From Corallococcus caeni (GTDB taxonomy: Bacteria; Myxococcota; Myxococcia; Myxococcales; Myxococcaceae), in assembly GCF_036245865.1 (NCBI RefSeq), contig NZ_BTTW01000001.1, positions 1,612,001 through 1,676,000 of the forward strand: a stretch of DNA of 64,000 nucleotides, read 5' to 3'. Below, in pieces: positions 15,801-24,500 of the stretch. The notes below the pieces were generated by a model. It saw only the letters and a program-made list of their open reading frames with translations. It did not search any database and had not been told where the DNA came from. Both the position numbers and the translations under genes were made by a program. Position 1 is the first letter of the stretch. The number at the start of each line of letters is the position of its first letter.

Positions 15801-18313
15801 CTTCCATCAGCACGGCTCCGTCACAACCGCGCACCGAGGAGCAACTCTCCCGCGCCACCGAAGCTACGGCTCCCTTCAGCACGGCTTCGTCACAGCCGCT
15901 CACCGAGGAGCAACCCTCCCGCGCCAAAGAAGCTGCTGCTTCCATCAGCACGGCTCCGTCACAACCGCTCACCGAGGAACTTCTCTCCCGCGCCACCGGA
16001 GCCACGGTTCCAGTCAGCACGGCTTCGTCACAGCCGCTGGCCACGGAACAGTCCTCGCACGTCAGCGAAGCCACGGCGCCACTCGGCACGGCATTGTCAC
16101 AGCCGTCGGCCACGGAGGAGTCCTCCCGAGTCGGCGAAGCCACGGAGCCCACCAGGACGGCTCCACCACAACCGCGCACCGAGGAGCTTCTCTCCCGCAT
16201 CAACGAAACCGCAGCGCCAAGCAGCTCGGCTTCGTCACAGCCACTGGCCACGGAGCAGGCCTCCCGCATCAACGAAAACGCAGCGCCAGGCAGCTCGGCT
16301 TCGTCACAACCGCAGGCCACGACGGAGCAGGCCTCCCGCATCAACGAAACCGCAGCGCCAGGCAGCTCGGCTTCGTCACAACCGCAGGCCACGGAGCAGG
16401 CCTCCCGCATCAACGAAACCGCAGCGCCAGGCAACACGGCTTCGTCACAACCGCCGGCCACGGAGCAGGCCTCCCGCCTCGATGAATCCGCGGCACCAAG
16501 CAACACGGCTTCGTCACAGCCGCCGACCACGGAGCAGCCCTCCCGCATCAGCGAAGCCACCGCGCCAGGCAGCGCGGCCTCGTCACAGGCCTCCGCCGCG
16601 ACACAGGCCCCGCGCGCCGACGAAGCCGCCCCACCGCCCGCCGCTGATGCACCGAGCAGCACCACCACCGCGCGCAGCCGGCGCCGCACGCTCTTCGACC
16701 TGACTCCCGCCGTGCCCGTCACCACTCCCGCGGCGGCGGAGGTCGTGCTCGGCATCGACGTGGGCACCTCGCACGCTCGCGTCGCCGCGTTCATCAACGG
16801 CGTCGCCACGCCCATCCCCATCCCCGGCACCGACGGCGCGGGCATTCCCTCCGTCATCGCGGTGGCCAGCTCCGGGGAGCTCCAGGTCGGCGCCGCCGCG
16901 CTCGTCGAAGCCGCCCGCGCTCCCCGCCGCGCCGCGGTCGGACTCAAGCGCCTGCTCGGCGTGCGCGCCCGCTCCCCGAACCTGCGCTGGCTCTCCCCGC
17001 AGCTGCCCTTCCCCATCGCCACCGACCTCCACGGCGACGCGGGCGTGGAGCTGGGGGGCCGCATCGTGGCGCCCACCCTCCTCACCGCGATGCTGCTGCG
17101 CGAGCTTCGCGAGGCGGCCACCACGTTCCTCGGCCGCAAGGTGACGCGCGCCGTCCTCTGCGCCCCGTCCCACTTCACCGAACGCCAACGCGCCGCCCTG
17201 CGCGAGGCCGCCACCATGGCCGGCCTGGACGTGCCCCGCGTGCTCACCAACAGCGCCGCCGCGGCGCTCGCGTACGCGCACGGCCGGGGCCTGGCTCGCA
17301 AGCGCGTCCTCGTCGTGGACCTGGGCGGCGGCGGCCTGGAGGTCTGCGTCGTGCAGGTCACGGGCGACGACCTCGAGGTCGTCACCACCGGCGGTGACCC
17401 CACGCTGGGCGGCATGGACTTCGACGGCCGCATCGCGGAAGCGCTCGTCAGCGACCTCTCCGAACAGGGCCACCCGCGCCCCGAACACCCGCTCGACTGG
17501 GGCCCCCTGCGCACGCTCGCCGAGTCCACCAAGGAGACCCTCTCCACGAAGGACTCCGTGGACGTCACCCTGCCCACGGGCCCCGGCCCCACGCTCGACC
17601 GCGAGCGCGTGGAGGCCCTCACCGCCGACCTCGCCCAGCGCGTCGTCTCCGTCACCCGCGAGGTGCTGGAGTCCAACGCCCTCTCCCCTCAAGGCCTGGA
17701 CGCCGTGCTCCTCGTGGGCGGCCAGTCCCGCGCGCCGCTCGTGCGCCGCCGCCTGGAGGAGAGCCTGGGCGTGCCCGTGCGCGACGACGACGTGGACGCC
17801 CGCACCGCCGTCGTGCGCGGTGCCGCGCTGCTCGGCCACGCGCTGCTGCTATCGGAGACCGGCAAGCCCGCCGCCAGCGTCTCGGAGGTGCTCACCGCCC
17901 CCATCGGCATCGCCGAGGACGCCGGCACCTTCCGCCGCGTACTGGAGCGCAACACCCGCCTGCCCACCGCCAAGACGCTGGTCATCCCCGTCACCGCCCC
18001 CGGCCCGCTGGCGCTCGCCGTCTTCCAGGGCACCGCCGCCACCGCCGTGGAGAACGAATGGCTCGGCGCCCTCACCCTCACCGTGGAGCGCCCCGGCGAG
18101 GTGGAGGTCCACCTGGAGCTGTCCACCGACGGCACCCTCGCCTTCAGCGCCACCCTGCCCGGCGCGAAGCGGCAGCCCGTGGTGCTCGCGACGGAGGACC
18201 TGGACGACGCCTCCCGCGAGGCCCTCATCGCCCGCTCGCCCTTCCACACCGAACCGGAAGCCCGGCCGAGCGGCCTGCTTTCCGGTTTGAAGAAGCTCTT
18301 CGGCCGGCGCTGA
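12845..18313 (+). CDS. Giant PilZ-like (TIGR02266) / repeat / Hsp70 fusion protein
   Basis: 1822 residues from ATG 12845, which overlaps the previous stop as ATGA. Residues ~5-105 match the TIGR02266/PilZ-like pattern of myxobacteria (LPLRIRLPY, YGSNVGRGGVFVATK, GTGLAFEFVLADG, GMTVRFTKLD). Residues ~110-975 are acidic, Ala/Ser/Pro-rich and probably disordered. About a dozen 23-residue repeats follow (~978-1258). The C-terminal ~520 residues are an Hsp70 ATPase with a beta-rich tail: GIDVGTSHARVA (phosphate 1), VVDLGGGGLEV (phosphate 2), GGMDFDG and LLVGGQSRAPLVRRRL (adenosine motif). The protein ends in basic/hydrophobic GLLSGLKKLFGRR. Classical DnaK starts directly with the ATPase, so 1300 extra residues are remarkable. 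It may couple a signal or surface scaffold to a chaperone cycle; this is inference. Confidence 0.85.
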   Translation: MTGPAPKLLPLRIRLPYTEEEEFIERYGSNVGRGGVFVATKALKPEGTGLAFEFVLADGTRLLRGEGVVAKAQPEGGSPRTGMTVRFTKLDAVSKALIDRIVARRSGTEAVASPPAAPRTEAAPLPPGLVRRTPAVNPSRPAARVGAEAVVPAAPAPLEPPASASREAPETRAAPPKASMTLPAVSVPDAVAAPDLAEPDEPVSLFPEEPVDEEEALAPLPEVGLSRKVRRNPPGEGAQRATQEMFTVQPTVPEPTVARPPAASGTFAAVMPPPVEAGWEGAGPAEPPADQPPLESSGDAGESGTDAPSWEAAGTAEALGTDALSGSAAADEGRAEASSWEEPSAGISNVAAESFGDAEASAWDSNPDAATASEGDDGRAEAASWEQAATEARSAASEWEASGPEPRTDEALPRETGATEPPDEGDASAAVHFTPASVEAFDPNAVLGAPHAPEHSEWASEASPEEPGDQAFAGTLGEAEPERAEAATAPDASFDFDVDLSMEPEEEPAPAVPGSSFEPAHNPAEGDADATLPPEEHGAWAAPGSDAGGLAAETAPHEGELRSWEAADVGSEEVATEAALPLEARDSTAELNSGADGVDAEATPPAVESFSAAPDAEAMGGSEEALPPPEPVATPNQREADRLRAWGIDPDSLPHEIGTASEDVDPFSAALEQAVEATAPASSEDVSTSLVDEPMHGPDTEPVLGSPAFTTSAAEPTADQDLAPGSDSAPPQDEDESSTVVVVELPTEDAWTALVGSAAPAPANDPTAAEAEKPFAADAALADDASPESERAWVRATEDEAALSAAPPTAFAPDEVSSVVTTPDEAEARSSSAPVPSSRSLEETLYASPVAPVTGSHEEASPQSVSTTTVPDSSTALASNTRPSVEGFPSATAALHVPDGTSASPVIESQPVPEEATQPAAAREPGANEAATPASAGSEQLPARASTTTESPSADEVAAPHSTASESLPSQAPVSTRSPSAEEAAASISTAPSQPRTEEQLSRATEATAPFSTASSQPLTEEQPSRAKEAAASISTAPSQPLTEELLSRATGATVPVSTASSQPLATEQSSHVSEATAPLGTALSQPSATEESSRVGEATEPTRTAPPQPRTEELLSRINETAAPSSSASSQPLATEQASRINENAAPGSSASSQPQATTEQASRINETAAPGSSASSQPQATEQASRINETAAPGNTASSQPPATEQASRLDESAAPSNTASSQPPTTEQPSRISEATAPGSAASSQASAATQAPRADEAAPPPAADAPSSTTTARSRRRTLFDLTPAVPVTTPAAAEVVLGIDVGTSHARVAAFINGVATPIPIPGTDGAGIPSVIAVASSGELQVGAAALVEAARAPRRAAVGLKRLLGVRARSPNLRWLSPQLPFPIATDLHGDAGVELGGRIVAPTLLTAMLLRELREAATTFLGRKVTRAVLCAPSHFTERQRAALREAATMAGLDVPRVLTNSAAAALAYAHGRGLARKRVLVVDLGGGGLEVCVVQVTGDDLEVVTTGGDPTLGGMDFDGRIAEALVSDLSEQGHPRPEHPLDWGPLRTLAESTKETLSTKDSVDVTLPTGPGPTLDRERVEALTADLAQRVVSVTREVLESNALSPQGLDAVLLVGGQSRAPLVRRRLEESLGVPVRDDDVDARTAVVRGAALLGHALLLSETGKPAASVSEVLTAPIGIAEDAGTFRRVLERNTRLPTAKTLVIPVTAPGPLALAVFQGTAATAVENEWLGALTLTVERPGEVEVHLELSTDGTLAFSATLPGAKRQPVVLATEDLDDASREALIARSPFHTEPEARPSGLLSGLKKLFGRR
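15770..16620 (+). repeat. In-gene tandem 69-bp (23-residue) repeats
   Basis: About 12-13 head-to-tail units inside the Hsp70-fusion gene. The unit reads approximately INETAAPGSSASSQPQATEQ then ASR. Nearly all units are 23 residues; one has an extra Thr (24). Units in the middle (roughly 16197-16480) are almost identical at DNA level, while outer units have diverged, as expected from recent internal duplication. The composition (Ser, Thr, Ala, Pro, Gln) predicts an extended, disordered and possibly modified stalk. Copy number probably varies between strains. Confidence 0.85.
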
Positions 18314-18417
18314 GGCCCTCGGCCTCCTGGCTCCACCGCGCGGGCAGGTACCCTGTCGGGCCCCGTCGCCCCAGCTTCCAGTCCAGGTCCCACACATCCC
18401 TCAGGAGGAACCTGGAC

Positions 18418-19041
18418 ATGCGAATGACTTCGATGGTGGCTGGAGTGGCGGTGGCCGGTGTCTGCGTGGCCGGCCCCGCGCTCGCGGTGGACGCGACGCA
18501 GATGACGCGCAAGTACAGCGCGAGCAATGAGGACCTCGCGCCCGGCCTGGACGTGGGCGTGGGCTTTGGCGGCTACACCGGCAAGCTGGGCAATGAAACG
18601 GGCGTGGGCGGGCTGTTCAACATCACCGCCAACGCCCAGCCGTGGGAGTACATCGGCCTGGAGTTCGGCTACGAAGGCCAGAACATCCCCATCAATGACG
18701 CCCGCGTCCTCGGCGGCAATCACATCTGGCGCAACAACGGCTCGGGCCTGGCCAAGCTGGGGCCCTTCATCGACCACAAGTGGCACCCCTTCGTGGGCGC
18801 GGGCTTCGGCTTGAGCTACCTGCACGCGTCCCAGGGCTCACAGCCCGTCTACGGCAATGACTGGCAGGTGGAGTGGCCGCTGGCCGCGGGCATCGAATAC
18901 CGCATGGGCCACCTGTCCGCCGGCGTGCGCGGCACCTACCGCCTCGTCGGAGGCGAGGACCTGACCACCATCCCCGGCACCACGGACGAGGCCAAGGGCA
19001 GCCTCTTCAACGGCAACCTCACCGTGGGCGGCCGCTTCTAG
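18418..19041 (+). CDS. Small outer-membrane beta-barrel protein
   Basis: 207 residues. The start is ATG 18418, with AGGAGG nine bases upstream; the same frame is open further upstream but overlaps the Hsp70 gene. A signal peptide (MVAGVAVAGVCVAGPALAV) is followed by OmpA/OmpX-style strands: LDVGVGFGGYTG, YIGLEFGYEGQ, WHPFVGAGFGLSYLH, SAGVRGTYRLVGG, and a terminal LTVGGRF ending in Phe, typical for BAM-dependent insertion. There is no peptidoglycan-binding domain. It stands as a single gene before a strong stem-loop. Probably a structural or binding porin-like protein; the specific function is not visible. Confidence 0.75.
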   Translation: MRMTSMVAGVAVAGVCVAGPALAVDATQMTRKYSASNEDLAPGLDVGVGFGGYTGKLGNETGVGGLFNITANAQPWEYIGLEFGYEGQNIPINDARVLGGNHIWRNNGSGLAKLGPFIDHKWHPFVGAGFGLSYLHASQGSQPVYGNDWQVEWPLAAGIEYRMGHLSAGVRGTYRLVGGEDLTTIPGTTDEAKGSLFNGNLTVGGRF

Positions 19042-19050
19042 CGCCCCGTC

Positions 19051-19077
19051 GCGTCCGCGGCACACCGCCGCGGACGC
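19051..19077. terminator. Bidirectional stem-loop between convergent genes
   Basis: GCGTCCGCGG at 19051-19060 pairs perfectly with CCGCGGACGC at 19068-19077 around a seven-base loop. It lies between the stops of the outer-membrane protein (+) and gshA (-). There is no T-run on either side, so termination efficiency is uncertain, but the placement is typical. Confidence 0.55.
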
Positions 19078-19093
19078 GGCTGGCTTCACAGCC

Positions 19094-20443
19094 TCACAGC
19101 TCGAAGCGGGACATCAGCACTTCCGGACGCGGGTCTTCCTTCCACGCGTCCAGCACCGCCTGCGCCGGCGACCGGCCTGACGCGGCCACCGCCTCCAACG
19201 GAGCGAGCAGCGGCGCGTCCTCGGGGTCCAACCGCAGCAGGCCCCGCTTCGCGATGGCCACCATCTCCCCGGCCAGCCGGTGCAGCTCGCGCGGCCCCAG
19301 CTTCCCGGCCAGGCCCTCGCGGCGCGCGGTGTCGTGGAAGGCCAGGTGCTCGGTGAAGGTCAGCCGGGGCAAGAGCAGCTCCGCCTCCTCCAGCGCCTGC
19401 GCGTCGTAGAGGATGCCGCGCCAGAGCGCGCCCAGCGCCCCCGTCATCGCCGCGCTGGCACAGTCCGCGCCGCGCACCTCCAGCACCTTCTTGAGCCGCA
19501 CCTCCGGGAAGAGCGTGGACAGGTGGTCCGTCCAGTCCCCCATGTCCGGCGGCTTGCCCTCGTAGCCCTCCTGCATCAGCTGGCGGAAGGTGAGCTTCGG
19601 GTGGCGGTACTCGCCCTCGCGGCGCAGGAACAGGAGCGGCGCGTCCAGCGCCCAGTCCACGTAGGCCTTGTAGGAGAACGAGCCGTCGAACCAGGACGGC
19701 AGGTAGCCGCACCGCGTGGGGTCCACCTCTTCCCAGACGCGGCTGCGGAAGGACATGTAACCGGACGGCTTGCCTTCCACGAGGGGGCTGTTCGCGTACA
19801 GCGCCACGAGCAGCGGCGACAGGCGCGCCACCGCCACCGTCTTGCGCACGCAGTCCGCTTCATCCGCCCAGTCCAGCGACACCTGCCCGGTGGACGTCAT
19901 CAGCATCATGTTCAGCGCCAGCCGGCCGCGCTCCGGCAGCGTGCGGCGCATCACCTGGTAGCGCGTCTTGGGCATCCAGGGCATCTCCACGCCCCCAGGC
20001 CCTGGCGTGCCCACCGGCCGGTAGCCCAGCGCCACCAGCCGCAGGCCCAGCTCGGACGCCGCCGCCTTCGTCTCCTTCAGGTGCTGAAGGTTCTCCTGGT
20101 GCGCCTCCCGGGCCGTGCGGAACGGGCTGCCGGACAGCTCGAACTGTCCGCCCGGCTCCAGGGAGATGGCCGCCATGCCACGCTGCAGCGCGATGACCGG
20201 CGACTGGGGCGTCTCCCGGAAGCGCTCGTAGCCGCCCGGGGCGATGCGCTCCAGCAGGGCGCCGATGCCGTTCGGTCCCTCGTAGGTCGGGGGTTGGGCG
20301 GACCCCACGGGGTAGACGAACTTTTCGTGCTCCAGCCCCAGCCGGTGCTGGGCCCGGGGCTTCTCCCCTTTGCGAAGCTCTTCCACCAGGGGGGCAGTGG
20401 AGGTGAGGGGCTCGGAGGCCACGCGCTTGAGGTCGAGGGACAT
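19094..20443 (-). CDS. gshA: Glutamate-cysteine ligase, plant/proteobacterial type
   Basis: 449 residues, the usual size of this class (GCS2 family, as in plants and many alpha-/delta-proteobacteria). The enzyme joins glutamate and cysteine with ATP in the first step of glutathione synthesis. Visible family segments include HRLGLEHEKFVYP, YEGPNGIGALLER, ISLEPGGQFELSG, LGYRPVGTPG, MMLMTSTGQVSLDWADE and LLFLRREGEYRHP. The signature cysteines seen in plant redox control are not evident. No gshB lies nearby. The start ATG is only about ten bases from an AT-rich TATATA box, so a very short leader is possible. Confidence 0.93.
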   Translation of the reverse strand: MSLDLKRVASEPLTSTAPLVEELRKGEKPRAQHRLGLEHEKFVYPVGSAQPPTYEGPNGIGALLERIAPGGYERFRETPQSPVIALQRGMAAISLEPGGQFELSGSPFRTAREAHQENLQHLKETKAAASELGLRLVALGYRPVGTPGPGGVEMPWMPKTRYQVMRRTLPERGRLALNMMLMTSTGQVSLDWADEADCVRKTVAVARLSPLLVALYANSPLVEGKPSGYMSFRSRVWEEVDPTRCGYLPSWFDGSFSYKAYVDWALDAPLLFLRREGEYRHPKLTFRQLMQEGYEGKPPDMGDWTDHLSTLFPEVRLKKVLEVRGADCASAAMTGALGALWRGILYDAQALEEAELLLPRLTFTEHLAFHDTARREGLAGKLGPRELHRLAGEMVAIAKRGLLRLDPEDAPLLAPLEAVAASGRSPAQAVLDAWKEDPRPEVLMSRFEL

Positions 20444-20502
20444 GAGGGCGCCCTATATAACGGGGGCCGTTGGCCTTGCCCTCATTTGAGCACCCCGCCC
20501 CC
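20444..20502. promoter_or_regulatory. Divergent promoter region gshA / EI24-like gene
   Basis: Only 59 bases separate the two divergent starts. The one AT-rich block, TATATAA at 20454-20460, could be a -10 element for either direction. No good -35 hexamer is seen at 16-18 bases on either side. If it serves gshA, that transcript would be nearly leaderless. Confidence 0.3.
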
Positions 20503-21342
20503 ATGCGTCCTGCGTCCCCCGTCCCCACCCTGTCCCCGCGGCCCCGTCTGTCGGATTTCTTCCAGGGGGTGGGGGTGCTCGGCCGCGCCTTCCGGCTGAT
20601 CTTCGGCTCGCGCCGCCTCTTCCTCCTGTCCAGCCTGTGCGCGGCGCTCACCGCCGTCGCCCTGGTGGCCCTGGCCGTCCTCCTCTACCGCTACGCCCCC
20701 GGCCTCCTGGAGTCCGTGTGGGCCCGGCCGGAGTCCTGGTACGGCCGCGCCGCCTGGTCCGTCGCGCTCATCCTGGGCGCGCTGGTCGCCTGGGTGGTGG
20801 GCGCCAACGTGGTGCCCCCCCTCCTGCTGACGCCGCTGCAGGACCCGCTGTCGGAGGCCACGGAGGCCGAGTGTGCGCAAGCGGACGCCGTCCTCTGCCC
20901 CGCCTCCTTCCTGCGGAGCATGACGACAGGGCTGTTGCACACGCTCGCCCGCATGGCGCTGCTCTTCCTGGGGCTGGCGGTGCTGCTCCCCCTGAACCTG
21001 GTGCCGGGGGTGGGGAGCCTCGCGTTCACCGTGCTGGCCAGCGTGTGGACCATGCTCTGGATGGCGGCGGAGCACCTGGCCGCGCCCATGACGCGTCACC
21101 TGTACCCCTTCGCCCAGGTGCGCCGCATGCTGCGCGAGCGCCGGGCCCTCTGCCTGGGCTTCGGCGCGGGCGTCTACCTGCTGCTCTGGGTGCCCATCCT
21201 CAACACCTTCTTCCTCCCGGTGGCCGTCGTCGGGGGCACCCTGCTGTACCGGGGCCTGCGGGAGGCCGGGGACCTGCCCCCGCCCCCGGATGCGCTGGGA
21301 CCGGCGAACCCTCCGTCCGGGGGACGTCCTGAAGCGAAATAA
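20503..21342 (+). CDS. EI24/CysZ-like integral membrane protein
   Basis: 279 residues from ATG 20503 (an upstream ATG at 20470 is possible). The sequence starts with LSDFFQGVGVLGRAFRLIF, the EI24/CysZ entry helix. Membrane segments follow near 45-65, 85-110, 160-195 and 235-260 (VYLLLWVPILNTFFLPVAVV). The phrase P-I-L-N-x-F-x-x-P is typical of the EI24 family. CysZ members import sulfate for cysteine synthesis. Divergent placement next to glutamate-cysteine ligase would suit a sulfur-related role, but that is inference and many EI24 proteins are uncharacterised. Confidence 0.75.
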   Translation: MRPASPVPTLSPRPRLSDFFQGVGVLGRAFRLIFGSRRLFLLSSLCAALTAVALVALAVLLYRYAPGLLESVWARPESWYGRAAWSVALILGALVAWVVGANVVPPLLLTPLQDPLSEATEAECAQADAVLCPASFLRSMTTGLLHTLARMALLFLGLAVLLPLNLVPGVGSLAFTVLASVWTMLWMAAEHLAAPMTRHLYPFAQVRRMLRERRALCLGFGAGVYLLLWVPILNTFFLPVAVVGGTLLYRGLREAGDLPPPPDALGPANPPSGGRPEAK

Positions 21343-21559
21343 AGGGGCATGCCGGGTGTCCGTACATGCAGGCCGCCCGGGAACGCATTGCCTGCGGCAG
21401 ACGTTCTCGGTCGCTAGTGACAAGGCCACGCCTTGAAGCACCTGGAAGCCGTGATTAGGCTTGCCCGGCCGCTGCCAGGTCCCTTGGCACTCGTCGAACC
21501 GTTCGGATTCACAGGGCTTTTCACGCATCACCCGGGGCGCCCCTCGCGCCCCAGCTGGG

Positions 21560-24500
21560 ATGAACCGCATGCCGCGTATCTTCCGCCGCATCACCGCCGT
21601 CGCCGTTCTTCTGGGGGCCTGGGCATTCGCAGGCAGTGACCGTGCCCCCCTCCCGCTCACCGTGGGAGCGGCGGAGGCGGGGCAGGACTCCTGGGACGGC
21701 GCGCTGCCTTCCGCCAACAAGGGCGAGAAGGCACCTCACGACCTCAACAGCCTCCGCGTCCTGACGAAGGTCATCCTTTACGTGAAGGAGAACTACGTCG
21801 ACCCCAAGCGGGTGAAGCCCAAGGAGATGATGATCGCCTCCCTGGAGTACGTGGAGAAGAGCGTCCCGGACGTGCTCGTGGACGGCAACCCGGAGACGGG
21901 CAAGCTCAACGTCAACGTCAACGGCAAGCAGAAGGAGTTCGACATCTCCCACGTGGACTCCCTGTGGAAGATGTCCTTCGCGCTGAAGGACGTGTTCGAC
22001 TTCCTGTCCAAGAACATGCGTCCCATCGAGGAGACGCGCGACATCGAGTACGCGGCCGTCAACGGCATGCTCTCCACGCTGGATCCGCACTCGGTGCTGC
22101 TGCGCCCGGAGCTGTACCGGGAGATGAAGCTGTCCACCAAGGGTGAGTTCGGCGGCCTGGGCTTCGTCATCCAGATGAAGGAGGGCAACCTCACCGTGGT
22201 GAAGGTGCTGCCCAAGACGCCCGCGGCCCGCGCCGGCATCCAGAAGGACGACCGCATCAAGAAGATTGGTGAGGAGTCCACCGTCAACATGGACCTCAAC
22301 GAGGCCGTGTCCAAGCTGCGCGGTCCGGTGGACAGCCGCATCACCATCACCGTGGAGCGCGACGGCTGGGACAAGCCCCGCAACATGACGGTGGCGCGCG
22401 CCATGATTTCCATCGAGTCCGTGCAGCACAAGCTGCTCGCGGGCGGCGTGGGCTACGTGCGCCTGAAGAACTTCCAGGGCAACACCACGCGCGACCTGGA
22501 GTCGGCGCTGGCGGACATCCGCAAGCAGGCGGAGGCCAAGGGCGGCTTCAAGGGCCTGGTGCTGGACCTGCGCGGCAACCCGGGCGGTCTGCTGGAGCAG
22601 GCCATCCAGGTGTCGGACACGTTCCTGTCCAAGGGCACCATCGTCGCGACGGTGGGCTTCAGCGACAAGCTGCGCGAGGAGAAGCGCGCGCGCCCCACGG
22701 ACGGCGAGGAGAACTACCCCATCGCGGTGCTGGTGAACGCGGGCAGCGCCTCCGCCTCTGAAATCGTCGCGGGCGCGCTCAAGAACCTGGACCGCGCGGT
22801 CATCATCGGGCGCCAGACGTTCGGCAAGGGCAGCGTGCAGGTGCTGTACGACTTCCCGGACGACAGCGCGCTCAAGCTGACCATCGCGAAGTACCTCACC
22901 CCGGGCGACGTCTCCATCCAGGAGGTCGGCATCGTGCCGGACATCCAGCTCGTGCCGACGCGCGTCACCGCGGACCGGGTGGACGTGTTCGCGCCCCGCA
23001 AGTCCATGGGCGAGGCGGACCTGGATCAGCACTTCGGCAACCCGGAGTCCGCCACCATCGCGAAGAAGCGCGAGGAGGTCCTGGACCGCGAGAAGCCGGG
23101 CACCAGCCTCAAGTACCTCAAGGTGGACGAGAAGGCCGCCCAGGCCGCCGCCGCCAAGAAGGAGGAGCCCAAGGAGAAGGTCGCCGCCAAGCCGGGCGCC
23201 AAGGACAAGAAGGAGCACGGCGAGAATGATCCGCTCCTGGACGTGGACGTGGCCGGCCAGGGCGAGGACCTGGACGACCAGCTGGACGCGGAGTCCCAGG
23301 AGGAGATCAAGGAGGACTTCGAGGTCCAGTTCGCCCGCGACTTCGTCCTGAAGGTGCCGGCCGTGAAGCGCGGCGAGCAGATCGCCAAGGGCAAGCAGTT
23401 CGTGGAGCAGAAGCGCAACGAGGAGGAGCAGCGCATCAACGGCGCCATCGCCGCGCTCGGCCTGGACTGGAGCCCCGGTCCCACGCCGAAGAACGTGCAG
23501 CTGGACGCCAGCTTCTCCCCGGGCAACGACGCGAAGATCGCCGCGGGCGACCAGCTGGACATGGTCATCCACGTGGAGAACAAGGGCACGGAGCCGCTCA
23601 AGCGCGTGCGTGGCTGGACGGAGAGCGACAACGCGTTCCTCGACCGCCGCGAGTTCCTCTTCGGCGCGCTGGCCCCGGGTGAGAAGAAGTCCTGGAAGGT
23701 GCAGGTGCGCCTGCCCAAGGACCTCACCAGCCGCCGCGACGACGTGAAGGTGAAGCTGTTCGACGACAACGGCCCGCTGCGCGACACGCTGGTGTCGGAG
23801 CTGTCCTTCGTGGAGCTGCCCCGCCCCACGTTCGCCTTCAACTGGCAGGTGGTGGATGACTGCGCCGACTGCAACGGCGACGGCGTCGTGCAGCGCGGCG
23901 AGGACGTCACGGTGGTGATGGACGTCACCAACACGGGCGTGGGCCCGGCGCTGGACTCCTTCGCGCAGATCAAGAACGGCGGCGACGCGAACATCTTCAT
24001 CGAGAAGGGCCGCTTCAAGCTGGGGGAGATCAAGCCCGGTGAGACCAAGACGGCGCGCTTCCAGGTGTCGCTGAAGAAGGGCTTCAAGGGCGACACCTTC
24101 CCGCTGAAGCTGGCCATCCTCGACGAGCCCCTGGAGGAGTTCGTCCTGGAGAAGCTCCAGCTGCCGGTGAAGGACGGCCCCGTGGCCCCGCTGGAGGCGA
24201 AGAAGGGCCTGGTGAAGCTGTCGGACAAGGCGGAGCTGTTCGCCTCCCCCACCGCGGACGCGCGGCCGGTGGCGAAGCTGCCGCAGGGCGCGACGCTGGC
24301 CCTGGAGGCCACCACCAAGGGCTACTACAAGGTCGCGCTGGAGAAGGACCGCTTCGCCTTCGTGCGCACGCAGGACGCGAAGGAAGTGAAGTCCGGCAAG
24401 GCCGCGGCGCCCAAGACGGTGGCGTACAGCACCTCGCACCAGCCGCCGGACATCAAGCTGGACGTGGATCCCTCTCACGGCGGCGTGGTGGTGAACGGCG

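Noticed and set aside
15770..16620. Regularly spaced repeats resembling a CRISPR array
   Set aside because: Period is 69 bp without unique spacers, all in one reading frame of a long gene.
18313..18330. Small stem-loop GAGGCC/GGCCTC right after the Hsp70-fusion stop
   Set aside because: Only six pairs with no T-run; too weak in this GC content to call a terminator.
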